This document shows, in pieces, positions 20,801 to 30,400 of a DNA stretch of 38,098 nt. The stretch covers positions 1-38,098 of the forward strand of contig JAMYHX010000425.1 in assembly GCA_025529335.1 (NCBI GenBank). The letters are read 5' to 3'. Position 1 is the first letter of the stretch. Each line of letters starts with the position of its first letter. Position numbers and translations under genes: made by a program. The notes under the pieces were generated by a model. It saw nothing but the letters and a program-made list of their open reading frames with translations. It was not told the DNA's origin and searched no databases. The stretch is from Rhizopus sp. PT2906 (lineage: Eukaryota > Mucoromycota > Mucoromycetes > Mucorales > Rhizopodaceae).

Positions 20801-21455
20801 GAAGAGAGAACAAAAGTCAATCTTTTCATTTTTGCAACCTGACGAATCAACAGGAGCAGGGGAACTGATGAACCTGGAGCAAATTTTGGCAGTAGATGGA
20901 CCTGTGACAGGCCAACGTAAACCAAGCGCTGTGAGCACTGCCTCTACTGCAACAGATGGATGTAAATTCATTGAAGTACACGAAGGCGAAATGCCCATAC
21001 GCAAAGTGTTTCGATATTTTCCGTACCTGTCACAGTGGGAAATGCATCATGTCATGGTGTTTCCTTGGTTAGGCTATTTTTCACATTATTCCGTAAGTAC
21101 ACTTGGACATTCATTCTCTGTTGTAGCTCACTTTTTTTTATAGAAAGATGCAAAGAAAGGAATGGTCATGTCTTATACTGAAGCAACCGTGTATTCTGCT
21201 AGATTAGAAGACTATGTCCTAAAAATCCATGGACAAGGACTATATGATATGCATATCCAGCTACCCACACTGACTTCATTACACACTTGGCACCAATGCT
21301 TTAATCAAAGGAAACCAGATTGCATCGATGGTGCTACAAAGCGCAAACTAAGCTCCACTACGAACACGGCGGAAGAAGATCAACCAAACCATCATCACAC
21401 TTTATTGGATTCTAACATATCACACAACTGTTTATTGCAAAATGAGCATCAATAA
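17877..21455 (+). CDS. Class C (GABA-B/glutamate-type) G-protein-coupled receptor
   Basis: Fourteen exons: 17877-18031, 18093-18131, 18196-18458, 18527-18676, 18732-19137, 19208-19249, 19300-19497, 19555-19666, 19719-19879, 19938-20075, 20126-20246, 20301-20545, 20606-21092, 21144-21455. They join in frame to 942 aa. The extracellular part is a periplasmic-binding-like Venus-flytrap: QKKDNLTAKIVWGG joined to SAIRMAINDIN, then GVIGDISSSWTSLSALM, SDKSQYKYFFRTIP and TGARIIM-type strands (ARIIMVAANPSS). Seven membrane segments run from about 475 to 725: ANVILILSS, LELIGFILTYIS, SCIVTPIAFSLGFLL, SVVAIVGLDM, IVFLVLNTSYAACLL, LVGFAVIVNPLADF and YIAVISMLWANTF. KHEVFKASSP after TM1 and KNYRIYRIF after TM3 are class C hallmarks. 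The ~215-aa tail is cytosolic. No classical signal peptide follows the chosen ATG; an upstream exon is possible. Ligand unknown. Confidence 0.88.
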
Positions 21456-21548
21456 TCCAATCTTGTAAAATAAAATGCTTACTTTCTTTTATTCTAGTTC
21501 ATCAGGATTTATTTCCAAGTCTCTTGTATTTGTATAAACGCGCTTAGA
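21456..21548. terminator. Convergent 3' ends, 93-bp spacer
   Basis: The stops of the receptor (plus) and the WD40 gene (minus) are 93 bp apart. AATAAA for the receptor lies at 21469-21474. On the minus strand, candidate signals from TTTATT at 21488 and 21509 serve the WD40 gene. The two 3' UTRs very probably overlap. Confidence 0.55.
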
Positions 21549-23108
21549 CTATATATAAAGTGAATATGAATGCACATCTATATCCCTATCATCATTTACC
21601 ATTTTCCAAATCTGAACAACATTGTCTTCTGCACAGCTTGAAATCACCCAAGGCTCTTCAGGATTCCAGCTAAAATCGTTTATTTTGGCTGTATGTCCAC
21701 TGTGAACAAACTATGTATTTGCTTATTAGAGAAAAAGAGAAAAAAGTATAGGTGTTTGCGCTTACCAACACTTCTGGTGGCCCATCCTCAGCATCGTCAG
21801 GTGTCTGTTCCTTTCCAATTTCACGTAAATCCCAAACGATGATCTTACGATCACTAGCTGCTGAAGCCAAAATAGGATCCTCATGTGGACTCCATGCCAC
21901 TTGCGATACCTCTCCCTCATGAGATTCAAGGGAATATAATTTATCGTCTATCTTGCGAATATCAAACAATCCTATCGTCTAGCGTATCTGTGTATAAGAC
22001 ATGGTTCCTTTTTACACTTTTGGTTTACCTTATCAGAGCTGCCTGTAGCTAACATCCAATCCTTCTTGGGATGAAATGCTACAGAATTAATATCTGCCCT
22101 ATGAGCTTGGACGCTCTGAACAGGTTGACCAGGCGAACGAGTATCCCAGCTAAAGAGAAAAACATGTGAGCAGATGCTAATGGTCATCTCACTGGTGTGC
22201 CTTACATCATTAACTTTTTATCATCAGCAACAGAAGCAAATATACAATCATTGGTTGCATTCCAGCTCACGTCCTGTTGTTATCAATGAACAAATGCAAA
22301 AAAGGATCAATATATCATCTATTACCTCTACACATGATGTATGTCCTCTGTATACTTGCAATGGTTCCAGTTCTTTGTCTTGATTTGGTATCATTCCAAT
22401 GTCCCTAAACACTAGACACATTTATGTCTACACTTGATCAATTTCAACCTTTATATACCAGTGACAGATCAATTGATCAAATCCAGCGCTTAATAAGTGA
22501 TTCTTTTTCGATTCATGGTGGCACCATGCCAATCCATAGCCTTCCATATGATGTCCCTTCAATTTCAATAAGGGATCACATACTTCCTGGCTGTGATTAA
22601 CTTTCCTGTCAAACACAAGTACATCCCCTGTTGCTGTCTTGGTGGCAAATATGGATGGATCTAGAGGCATATATCGAGCACGATTGACTTCACCTTCATG
22701 ACACACTCTTTGTAAAATACTGAATTTTGTTTTATCGCTCTTCTTTTCTGGAATGTCCAACCTTAGATGTTGAGCAAAGTTGGGTTCGAGATCATTGGTA
22801 TGAGTACCAATGAGCATCTCTTGACTCCACCAGCCATTATCGCTTTATGTATATATTCATGAGTACATTACTAACAAATATATTATGAGCGCTTACAGGG
22901 TCTTTTTTGGTAGCCATTGTAAAGTGAGCGATGGCCATGTGAGATTATGTGAAATGATCATGTCGTACAATAAATGAGCAGATTTCTTCCACTCTGCGTA
23001 TTCTTCCATAATCTTCTTTTGTTGATCGTCATCATCTTTATGTAAATATTTAGTTTAGTTATGAAAAAGAGAAGGATGCTGTATTAAATACAAACTTGAG
23101 GTATTCAT
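21549..23108 (-). CDS. RbAp48/Msi1/Hat2-family WD40 histone-binding protein
   Basis: Eight exons read minus: 23108-23096, 23035-22897, 22842-22459, 22404-22326, 22273-22206, 22149-22029, 21978-21766, 21710-21549. They give 392 aa in one frame; introns are 50-60 nt. The N-terminal helix YAEWKKSAHLLYDMIISHNL runs into TWPSLTLQWLP, the signature of this family. WD40 blades follow: VCHEGEVNRARYMP, GHHMEGYGLAWCHHE, GHTSCVEDVSWNATN, AHRADINSVAFHPKKDW, SHEGEVSQVAWSPHEDPILA with IIVWDLREIG, and SGHTAKINDFSWNPEEPWVI. An acidic loop, QTPDDAEDGPPEVL, precedes the last blade, as in RbAp46/48. Known: the family binds histones H3/H4 in Hat1, CAF-1, HDAC and PRC2 complexes. Which subtype this is cannot be decided. 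The first intron uses an unusual GTTTGT donor after only 13 coding bases. Confidence 0.9.
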
Positions 23109-23299
23109 ATTGTTCTTTGATAAAGACGCGACTTTAAGAAGAAAAAAAGGGAAAGAAAAAAAAAATCTTATCGGAAGCTTAACGCGAAAATAGCTCTCTC
23201 TCCTTTTGGAGATAATGTCGATATAGGCGCATAAAGTGGATCTATTACAAGATAAACGATACTCTCATTATATTTATTTTCTATATATCGGACGGATTG

Positions 23300-23332
<33 letters not shown>

Positions 23333-23401
23333 ACAGTTTTAGAAAATCAAGAAACCCACTTGACAGGCTTAAATAAGTGTTTGTTTATTCTATTGTAGAT
23401 A
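23109..23401. other. Intergenic spacer with A29 tract
   Basis: This spacer separates the WD40 start from the stop of the next minus-strand gene. It holds an A29 run (23300-23328) and, on the minus strand, AATAAA (23389-23384), which fits as polyadenylation signal of the BIM1-type gene just 13 bp past its stop. Confidence 0.5.
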
Positions 23402-24045
23402 TTAGGCAAGTAGGAAAGTAAATAAAACGGCCATAAAAGTAAAGACGCCAACAGATAATGAAGAAGTACCATTGCTGCTTTGATTACCTGATGATGATGG
23501 GGATGATGTACTGCTGTTTCCGAAACTAGTCTTTGAACCATCTTGGTTGACACAAGCACTAGAATTGAAACTGGGAGCAGAATTTGCAAACGTAACATCA
23601 ACACACTATGATGATTATGATTAGTTTGGTTTGTATCATTTATTACAATACATACTTGATATAATAATCCATCACCACCATTATAAACAACTTGAAGGGT
23701 AGTATTGGTACCATCCTTGAATGCGCTATTTGATTGAATGGGCAAACAAGAAGCTTGAGGGTAGCCTCTACTTCCTTGACCCACTTGAACAGTATCATTA
23801 CCAGAAATTGCATTAATTTGATAACTGTAAGAGGTATGACCAGAGTTAATTTCAATAAATGCATTATGAAGAGGTAAAATAACGCGTTGAGCACTGGCTG
23901 TGTTGAATCCACCACAAGGAGCAACAGATTCTTGATCCTCGCTGAAGCCACGAGAAGAAGGATAGGTGAGGGTAAAATGAGCAAGAACCATACTTTGCAT
24001 GGCTATTAAAGCGATACCGATAACAAGGATATAGCGGTGGTACAT
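23402..24045 (-). CDS. BIM1/X325-type secreted copper-domain protein, GPI-anchored
   Basis: Exon 1 is 24045-23656; the intron is 23655-23606 (50 nt, GTATGT...TCATAG); exon 2 is 23605-23402. The product is 197 aa. A signal peptide MYHRYILVIGIALIAMQSMV ends before LA|HFTLTYP, which puts a His at the mature N-terminus. CGGF (about residue 44), QASCLPIQ, LLYQ|CVDVTFA and SSACVNQDG supply the paired cysteines of the copper acquisition factor BIM1-like/LPMO-like fold. A Ser/Asn/Gly-rich linker and a C-terminal hydrophobic stretch (VGVFTFMAVLFTFLLA) give a typical GPI-attachment signal. Known: N-terminal His copper binding in X325 proteins; Bim1 in Cryptococcus helps copper uptake, and others act at the cell wall. 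Polysaccharide cleavage is not implied. Unspliced reading gives an incorrect longer C-terminus. Confidence 0.88.
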
Positions 24046-24557
24046 TTTTAAAAATGAGGAAGGGTAGAAAAGAAAGGTAAGAAAAGGTGAATTTTGACTT
24101 TTTTAATATTTCAGTGAGATATTTTTGCTATTCAGATAAACATTGATTGGCTTTACCCTTTTGAGTGTAACCTCCACAAAAGACAAATGCTTATTACTTG
24201 ACACTTGATTTAAGTTACAAGCTCACAAAAAGGTTATATTTATTTGGGTAAAGTAATCTCACTTAATAGAACAACTTAGAGACAAGCGTTTACTCAGCTT
24301 GTGATGTAAATAACCAATAGCTTGTTTGTCAAAATAGCTACCATGGGCCTAAAAGATAAGCCTGTCTCATTCTCTGTGAGAGAAACGATACAGTAAAGTA
24401 AAGCTTCAGAGAATATAAGAAACCTAAAACCAAGTACTATAGAAAGTAATCATATCAAATTGGCACAATAATCCTTTAAATAAAAAGCCGTAGTCTGTAA
24501 AATTTGAAGACATACAACTTGACGAGTCTATATAGAGAATGTATTTTCAAAAGCATC
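24046..24557. other. Promoter side of the BIM1-type gene
   Basis: AT-rich upstream DNA of the BIM1-type gene, read minus, with short T/C-rich stretches just before its ATG (24050-24110). There is no gene or RNA that I can support. Confidence 0.4.
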
Positions 24558-24957
24558 TTATGGTATTATGCTACACATATACTTTTGATGCACGGTAAAG
24601 CTTATAAAGATACTTAAGTCAATTTCATAAAGTTGTTTTATTTCAAAAACTATTTTTAAACAAAAAAGAGACTGATCCTTCAAGCACTGCACATGCTGTT
24701 GAGCAGCCTTGCTCTTTTGGGGACACCACATCTCCCCCAACAGATTTTCTGGTATAGCCGGTGATGGTGCATCCTTCTTTTGGTAAATATTACGCGCACA
24801 AGGGAATCCATGAGAAGACTATATCTAGGCACTGCCTCTAATATGGTCCAACAAAACTTTTCAAGAAGAAAGGTAAAACGAAATGTTTTTATTTCAGCTC
24901 TATCAACAAAGAATCAAGATTATGCGCGTGTGACATCACGGGTAGTGCCCATAACAT
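24558..24957 (-). mobile_element. Possible LTR-retrotransposon relic
   Basis: On the minus strand a purine-rich TTGGGGGAGATG (about 24744-24733) looks like a polypurine tract followed by TGTGGTGTCCCC, a possible LTR start. Farther upstream (24957) TGTTATGGGCACTACCCGTG could begin another LTR. No LTR pair, gag or pol could be matched, so this is a weak call. Confidence 0.2.
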
Positions 24958-25109
24958 TAGCCCCTATACCTTACAAAATGTTCCTTCTTTTTTTTTTCCA
25001 ACGATTTCTGGTTTAAGTGAGGTTTCAAACATATAGTACATTGAAGCATGTATGAACACTGCAACTTAGCGTTGTATGCTGGATGGATACATATCATCTC
25101 TCATAATCG

Positions 25110-25470
25110 ACTTTGTTGCCAATCTTTGGCCGTAACAGAAATTGCTCACTTGCCTTTAGGACGTAGCCTAGGAATCCGCCTGTCGAATTTCTAAGGCATG
25201 TTGCTGGGAGTCAGCCTGCTTCACATAGTCTTTTTGGGATCAGATGGCTTCTTACCCTCTCGTAGTTGATTCTGTTAACCAAAGTTGTAATAGCTTTGAG
25301 AACTAAAGGAAGCATTTGTTATTTGATTGTCAAATAATGAAACTGTATTTCCCTATCATCGATAAACAATTCTCCTCTTCCTTAGTTGAACTTTTTAGTT
25401 TTCCCAATTCCCCAAGTCGAAAGAATCTGATTGTATCAGTCTGGGTAGCTCGTCGTTTCCCCTTGTAAGA
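25110..25470 (+). mobile_element. LINE ORF2 C-terminal relic
   Basis: A readable block around 25313-25467 gives HLLFDCQIMKLYFPIIDKQF followed by a Trp/Arg-rich end (VSVWVARRFPL). This matches the post-RT zinc-knuckle tail seen in LINE ORF2 proteins. The upstream part is full of stops. Confidence 0.45.
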
Positions 25471-25699
25471 GGAGGAAGTAGTTCACTTATTTTCCATCTC
25501 TACACACACTTTTTAAAGCTTATCTAACTTGCCTCAATTCTGATGGTACTACTTATAACACTTGAAGAAGTAGATAGCTTACTCTCGCAAGAGAGTAGTT
25601 TGTTATTTTTACTTTGGAAACGCTGCCTCCCTTGTGATTGCTATATGGATACATTTTTATATTTTAAATCTCTGTGATAACCAGCGGAATGACTAACAA

Positions 25700-28010
25700 T
25701 TCGCTACCTCCCTTCAGCAGTTTACCTCTACCAGGAGCAGACCTCCTTAGTCTCCCAACTGATGAATGAAAATCACAAAATGCAAGTCCATTTGGTACAA
25801 TTGCTTGACCGTAAGAGCGAACTTCAGAATAACAAGACTAAAAAGACAAAATGGTTTGTTACCACTATAATACAGTGCTTTTATAAAGTTAGACAAAGCC
25901 CACTTTACTTCTCTTCCGTATGTATGTTTTCCAAATAGGTTAACGTTGTATAATCAAAGGAAACACAACAAAGAAAATACAAACACACTTTCTAAAACTA
26001 TTATCATAAACATATTATGAAAAAAGTTATCTTAAACACATAAAATATCACGTTCACTTATTTATCAAACCAGATCCTATGCCAGTAATTAGCAGAACGC
26101 GACCAAAATATTGTTGCTCATCAAGCCAAAATTGCTAACCTCAAAACTCAACTTGCGCACAACAATAAACATCAATACCGGCTACGCAGGGCACCTTGCC
26201 CGATGAGTCCGCCCAAACCGCTGGCACCTTCACATCTAAATTTAGTTGAGCCCATTCCTCAGAGGCCTAACCTCTTCGACTAGTACCTCCGTGCGATCAC
26301 AGACCCTCCTTGGCGCACTGCCAACAAGTAGCTAGAAGGTTCTTTACTTCTCCCTCTGATAATCAGGGGTTAATGCATTTACCTTCCTACATGCGTAGGA
26401 GCCCGACCCCCTCTGAAGCGAGTAAGATCCCAACTTTGTAAAATGAGAATAAGTAATAACTGAGTCCTAGACACTCATTAACTCCCCCCCTACTAGAGAT
26501 GTCATCGGCACGTTTATTCACCTTGACTATGCTGAGCAACTTAATGATCGCCACATAGCCCCTCATCAGAGATTTACCACATATTCTATCGTAGTTGCCT
26601 CTTTAAAGAATGGATCAACAACAATAATACATCATAATAGGAGCACTAATTGACTTATGGCCAGTCAACCCTACTTCAAATACCTAATATAGTCGAGTGG
26701 TTTATGCCAGCTACGCCCAGTCCTTATATGACTATATGCAATGAGCTCTCACTAGACTCAGATCACAAACTAATTCGTTTTAACTTTCACCCATCAGCGA
26801 TATGAGAAAATATTTTCTGATATTTTCTGAATTCGTCCATCCTATTCCCAGAAAGTTACTCTGCATCCTCCAAGCCACCACCAACACAGATGAAGACCAT
26901 CAACAATATCAACGGCAGCATGAGCGCTATCATATATACAACACCTGACTCCAGCATCGGTCGTTGGTCTCTAAACATCAAACTATTACAGTCGCAATGA
27001 ATTCTGGACAGATGGGATCCTCAAAGCAGTGGATCATCACGAGTATTATTATCGCAAGTGGAGAAGAGCTACAGACGCCTTCAAAAACGTAATGGTGGCT
27101 CAATCACCAGCGAACACGAGCCCAGGTGAAACGACTGGTGTACCTATGGCGACAATTCATATGACATGGGTTCTGTTATCATGTGGAGATAGTACATTAC
27201 GCGAAAATAACAGCTACCATAAAGAAGATCCTCTCTGACCGCATCACCTATCCATTATACTCACACTCTAATGGTCCGTAAGCTATCGTTGGCTCCATGG
27301 CTACCCAACTAAAATCAACCTTTTCTGGATTACTCCTACCAAACATCCAGCATTGGTACGGGCGACAGTCTATTATCAGAAGTGTCCATCGATGCCACTC
27401 TCTTTCACACCTTGCTGCAGTTCTCCAATCTATACTGGAAATGGAATACCATCTCCACCATCTGGCGTACTGCGCATATAGTCCCGTATCCAAAAAATGC
27501 GATCCATCTCTAGGATTTAGCTACAAACCAACTAGACTCACATGTCTTTTGTAAAACTGTTGAAAAAGTGTTGTTAGCCTCTACTTTCTATTCTATTCTC
27601 CAATCCTGAGCATTTCCCAAGGAAGTACCTGTGCTAGCTAATAGTGCTATGTATTAGGTGCTATGTCTCGCCCAACTGTGCTTCGAGATACCCTTCTCTA
27701 TTTATGAAACATCAATGCCCAAGGATACTCATTTCTTCTATCTTAGCATTCCATTCAGGGTTAGAGCAACTGACACAAAGCTTCTAGATTGTCAATATTC
27801 TACCAAAAACTCCAACCTCTGCGAAATTCCTTACTATTATCAGCAGTAATTCAGTAGGCTTTTCCCAACTGCTATCACTATGTGTTTATCAGTAATTCGC
27901 ACGCCCACAATTAGAATATGGACTGGCCATCGCCAATCTCAGCGCCGAGATACTGGAGCAGCCCCAAGGCAAATGTTTCCGTCGAATAATTGGAGTGTAG
28001 ACCTTCAACA
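25700..28010 (+). mobile_element. Decayed LINE with ORF1 and ORF2 traces
   Basis: In order on plus: coiled-coil ORF1 traces (LYQEQTSLVSQLMNENHK at about 25725; LAERDQNIVAHQAKIANLK at about 26092); an endonuclease end SDHKLIRFNFHPS (about 26758); an RT entry block IWRTAHIVPYPKN (about 27465) with VFCKTVEKVL; and the C-terminal block RPQLEYGLAIANLSAEILEQ (about 27905). Stops and frame changes are everywhere. At 2.3 kb the copy is much shorter than a full element, so it has internal deletions. It may be an old relative of the LINE at 34845-38098. Confidence 0.7.
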
Positions 28011-28059
28011 ATAAGTATGTGGCATATGGCCAAGGCACAATCAATTTGTGTGTATGTGT

Positions 28060-28620
28060 GTAAAATAGGGATTTATTTATTTATCTTAACCATACTTCGC
28101 GGAGTGGTATGACTATTATTGTAGAATGTAAACAAAAAGTAGCTAGAGTATAGAAGAACAAAGAGGAAGAAAGATAAATGTAGTTATACGAGCAATAGAT
28201 GCTCGCTTAAGAGTATGGGTACATGTGAGCTAATTTTTAATAGAAGAAAGGAAAGGAGTGTTTTGAATAGCTGATTGCCGATGAGAGGGTCATAAAAGCC
28301 ATAAGGTAGTCGAGACAAGGTGCTTTTAGAGCGTGTAGCATAGTGAGCATATGTGCAGGGCGCAGGTTTATGTCGGCATAATAGTATTAAGAATAGATAG
28401 CCATATCGGATTCTGGTGGGACAAAGATTCAGAAAATGGTTATTCGCTTGACATAGTCGACATTGAGGGGAAGGGAAGACATTAATTTGATGTCAATAAA
28501 TCATTTTGGCAATCTAGAGAGAAATATTCTATAACACACTGCCCGTGCTTGTAGGAACATATCCACTTTTCAGAACATCTTGAGGCGAGACTCGCGGCGG
28601 TGAATATTGCCGTATTTCTG
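28060..28620 (-). mobile_element. LINE 3' relic, opposite orientation
   Basis: Read minus, a zinc-knuckle-like CRLCQANNHFLNLCPTR (about 28470-28420) is followed by a basic helix-rich tail. The 3' end has AATAAATAAATCCC (about 28083-28070) near its TTACACACATACACAC edge. Only the last part of ORF2 remains. Confidence 0.5.
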
Positions 28621-29102
28621 CGTTTATATCAAAGAATATTATACCGTTTGGCGTAATATAATCAATGTATATTTCATGCACAAGCCAAAGTCATCTCAAA
28701 TATAAACACAATACCTCGTATTAAGCCCACAACGCTGACTCGTGGTATCTGTAGTCTTTCGTATTAGATGACGCGTCATATGATATAGTTTGCAAGATGT
28801 AATTGGTTCACAACATTTATTCTTGTATAAAAACATCAATCTCTTTTTTGCCGTATATCTGTTTCTTTTCTTTGTTGATAAATTATTACAAAGAACCTTA
28901 TTTCATCTTTCTGTATTCTTATATTTCTGGGGTAAAGTCATTTATTCGACAATAGCACATCGTCGTTCAAAACTCACGGCATGACGGATGATACACTAAA
29001 TTCATATCAACATATAGCTGCAATCTGATAATTATATCACGAAAAAAACCAATGAAAGATCACTCATGTCATCGCGCTAAACATGAATTATAATATAGCA
29101 CA
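28621..29102. other. No supported feature
   Basis: AT-rich DNA between LINE debris and the next coding-like fragment. The ORF at 28790-28984 is hydrophobic low-complexity and has no recognisable domain, promoter or splice partner. Confidence 0.4.
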
Positions 29103-29362
29103 AATGATTCTCGTGAGGATGTCCTTCTGATGAGTGATGCGACGAAAGCCATCAAGATGTACAATGAAGTCATCTTAAACATCATGTCGGCTGAATCAAG
29201 AGGCAAAAAATTGATCTATTGATAAGATATGAATCATTGCAAGGTGTTGAACTTAGTTCAAACGAACTCAAAGCATCTTTCCCTACGCCATTAGTTGCAT
29301 TACAGCAGCAGTACAAAATTTGCGAACCAATGCAGCAACTTTTAACAACATTTGAGCTTTAG
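29103..29362 (+). pseudogene. Coding-like fragment, family unknown
   Basis: Two plus-strand frames join across a one-base shift near 29221. The first reads EDVLLMSDATKAIKMYNEVI up to a stop at 29220; the second reads YESLQGVELSSNELKASFPT up to a TAG at 29360. Balanced, charged composition in a region that is otherwise AT junk suggests an old coding sequence. I do not recognise it. It may be part of the same lost gene as 29796-29963. Confidence 0.35.
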
Positions 29363-29556
29363 ACCCACGAAAAATATTTACACACACCGTAGCCATGAAT
29401 TGACTTGGTCCCGTGGTGAGGTATTGGCTGTAGTTTGTAGTTGCTGTTGTTAGTAACCGTGTAATGTATAAGAATAAAAGCAAAGAAGTGATACGTCTCT
29501 GTTTTATCCTTTTATTACTTTGGATCTTTTATTTTGCTGTTCATATGAAATTTTGC

Positions 29557-29795
29557 GGGCCAACACTATATGTACCAGAAGATAGGCTAATTATGCAAAT
29601 ACAAATTTATCATGTGGGTCTTTGTTGATCGGGCTGACAACATAAAATTAGAATAAAGAAATTTCTTTTTTATCTCTTTCTTCTTGACAAAAAAAAAACA
29701 ATATGGTGAAAAGCTTTATTGGACAACGTCATAGGTAGTATCTGGAGGTAGCACCCGTAGCACTAGTCTAAATTCTGGTGCATGTAGTGTTTCCC
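29557..29795. mobile_element. MITE family member B with 8-bp target duplication
   Basis: The left end GGGCCAACACTATATGTACC is a diverged form of the family terminus; the right end TGGTGCATGTAGTGTTTCCC is perfect. It is flanked on both sides by AATTTTGC (29549-29556 and 29796-29803), a clean 8-bp target-site duplication. The interior TGACAACATAAAATTAGAAT matches copy A. At 239 bp it is an internally shortened relative. The 8-bp duplication suggests mobilisation by a hAT-type transposase (inference). Confidence 0.85.
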
Positions 29796-29963
29796 AATTT
29801 TGCATTGTGGATCTAAAGCTGCCGCTGCTTTGACTAAACGACAAGATTTCGATCAGCTTTGTGAACTTGCTGATATTGATCAAGAACTCGTCGAATCGCC
29901 ATATCATAACATCTATTTCACACCAGTTCAAAATTGCATAAAAACGACACGACTTAAGGATTA
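29796..29963 (+). pseudogene. Coding-like fragment split by MITE B
   Basis: After the MITE an open frame reads LHCGSKAAAALTKRQDFDQL, continues with a ...CELADIDQELVESPYHN segment and ends at TAA 29961-29963. If the MITE and one copy of its 8-bp duplication are removed, the frame continues upstream through 29500-29556. Family unknown. The MITE therefore hit an older, probably genic or repeat-encoded, sequence. Confidence 0.35.
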
Positions 29964-29977
29964 AACTTCCTTTTTTT

Positions 29978-30400
29978 AGGGAAACACTACATGCATGAAA
30001 AAAACTCATGACAAAGTAGACAATATTACGAGGCGCTACCTGTAGCATCATTTTACAACTTTACACCGTCAACGTCTCTATCTAGCCTAAGGCTGACCAG
30101 TGGGATATTTATTAATATAAAGTACACTTGAATAGAACTTGATTCTTTATTGATAAAACTAACAACAGAAAATTAGAATAAAGAAATAATAACAACATTT
30201 TTTATCTCTTTCTTTTTGAAAAAAAAAAAACAATCCAATTTGGAAACTTTGTAAATTCAAAAAATGCCTGTTTTCGGGTAATTCTAGCGTGGTGCCACAT
30301 AATGAAAAGTTTTGTTGGCGACATCACAGATAGTGGCTAAAGAAAATGCTCGTAGAATTAGCCGCTTTTTCGTGAATTTTTTTGTGCATGTAATGCCTAC
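29978..30400. mobile_element. MITE family member C
   Basis: The left end GGGAAACACTACATGCATGA matches copy A; the right end GTGCATGTAATGCCTAC is eroded. The interior shares TAACAACAGAAAATTAGAAT, the T/C tract, CTAGCGTGGTGCCA (copy A: TTAGCGTGGCGTCA) and the right-hand block with copies A and B. It lies 182 bp from copy B in the same orientation. There is no ORF. Confidence 0.75.

Noticed and set aside
27248..27493. 81-residue minus-strand ORF
   Set aside because: Shadow of plus-strand LINE relic; the plus frame gives the RT-like WRTAHIVP block.
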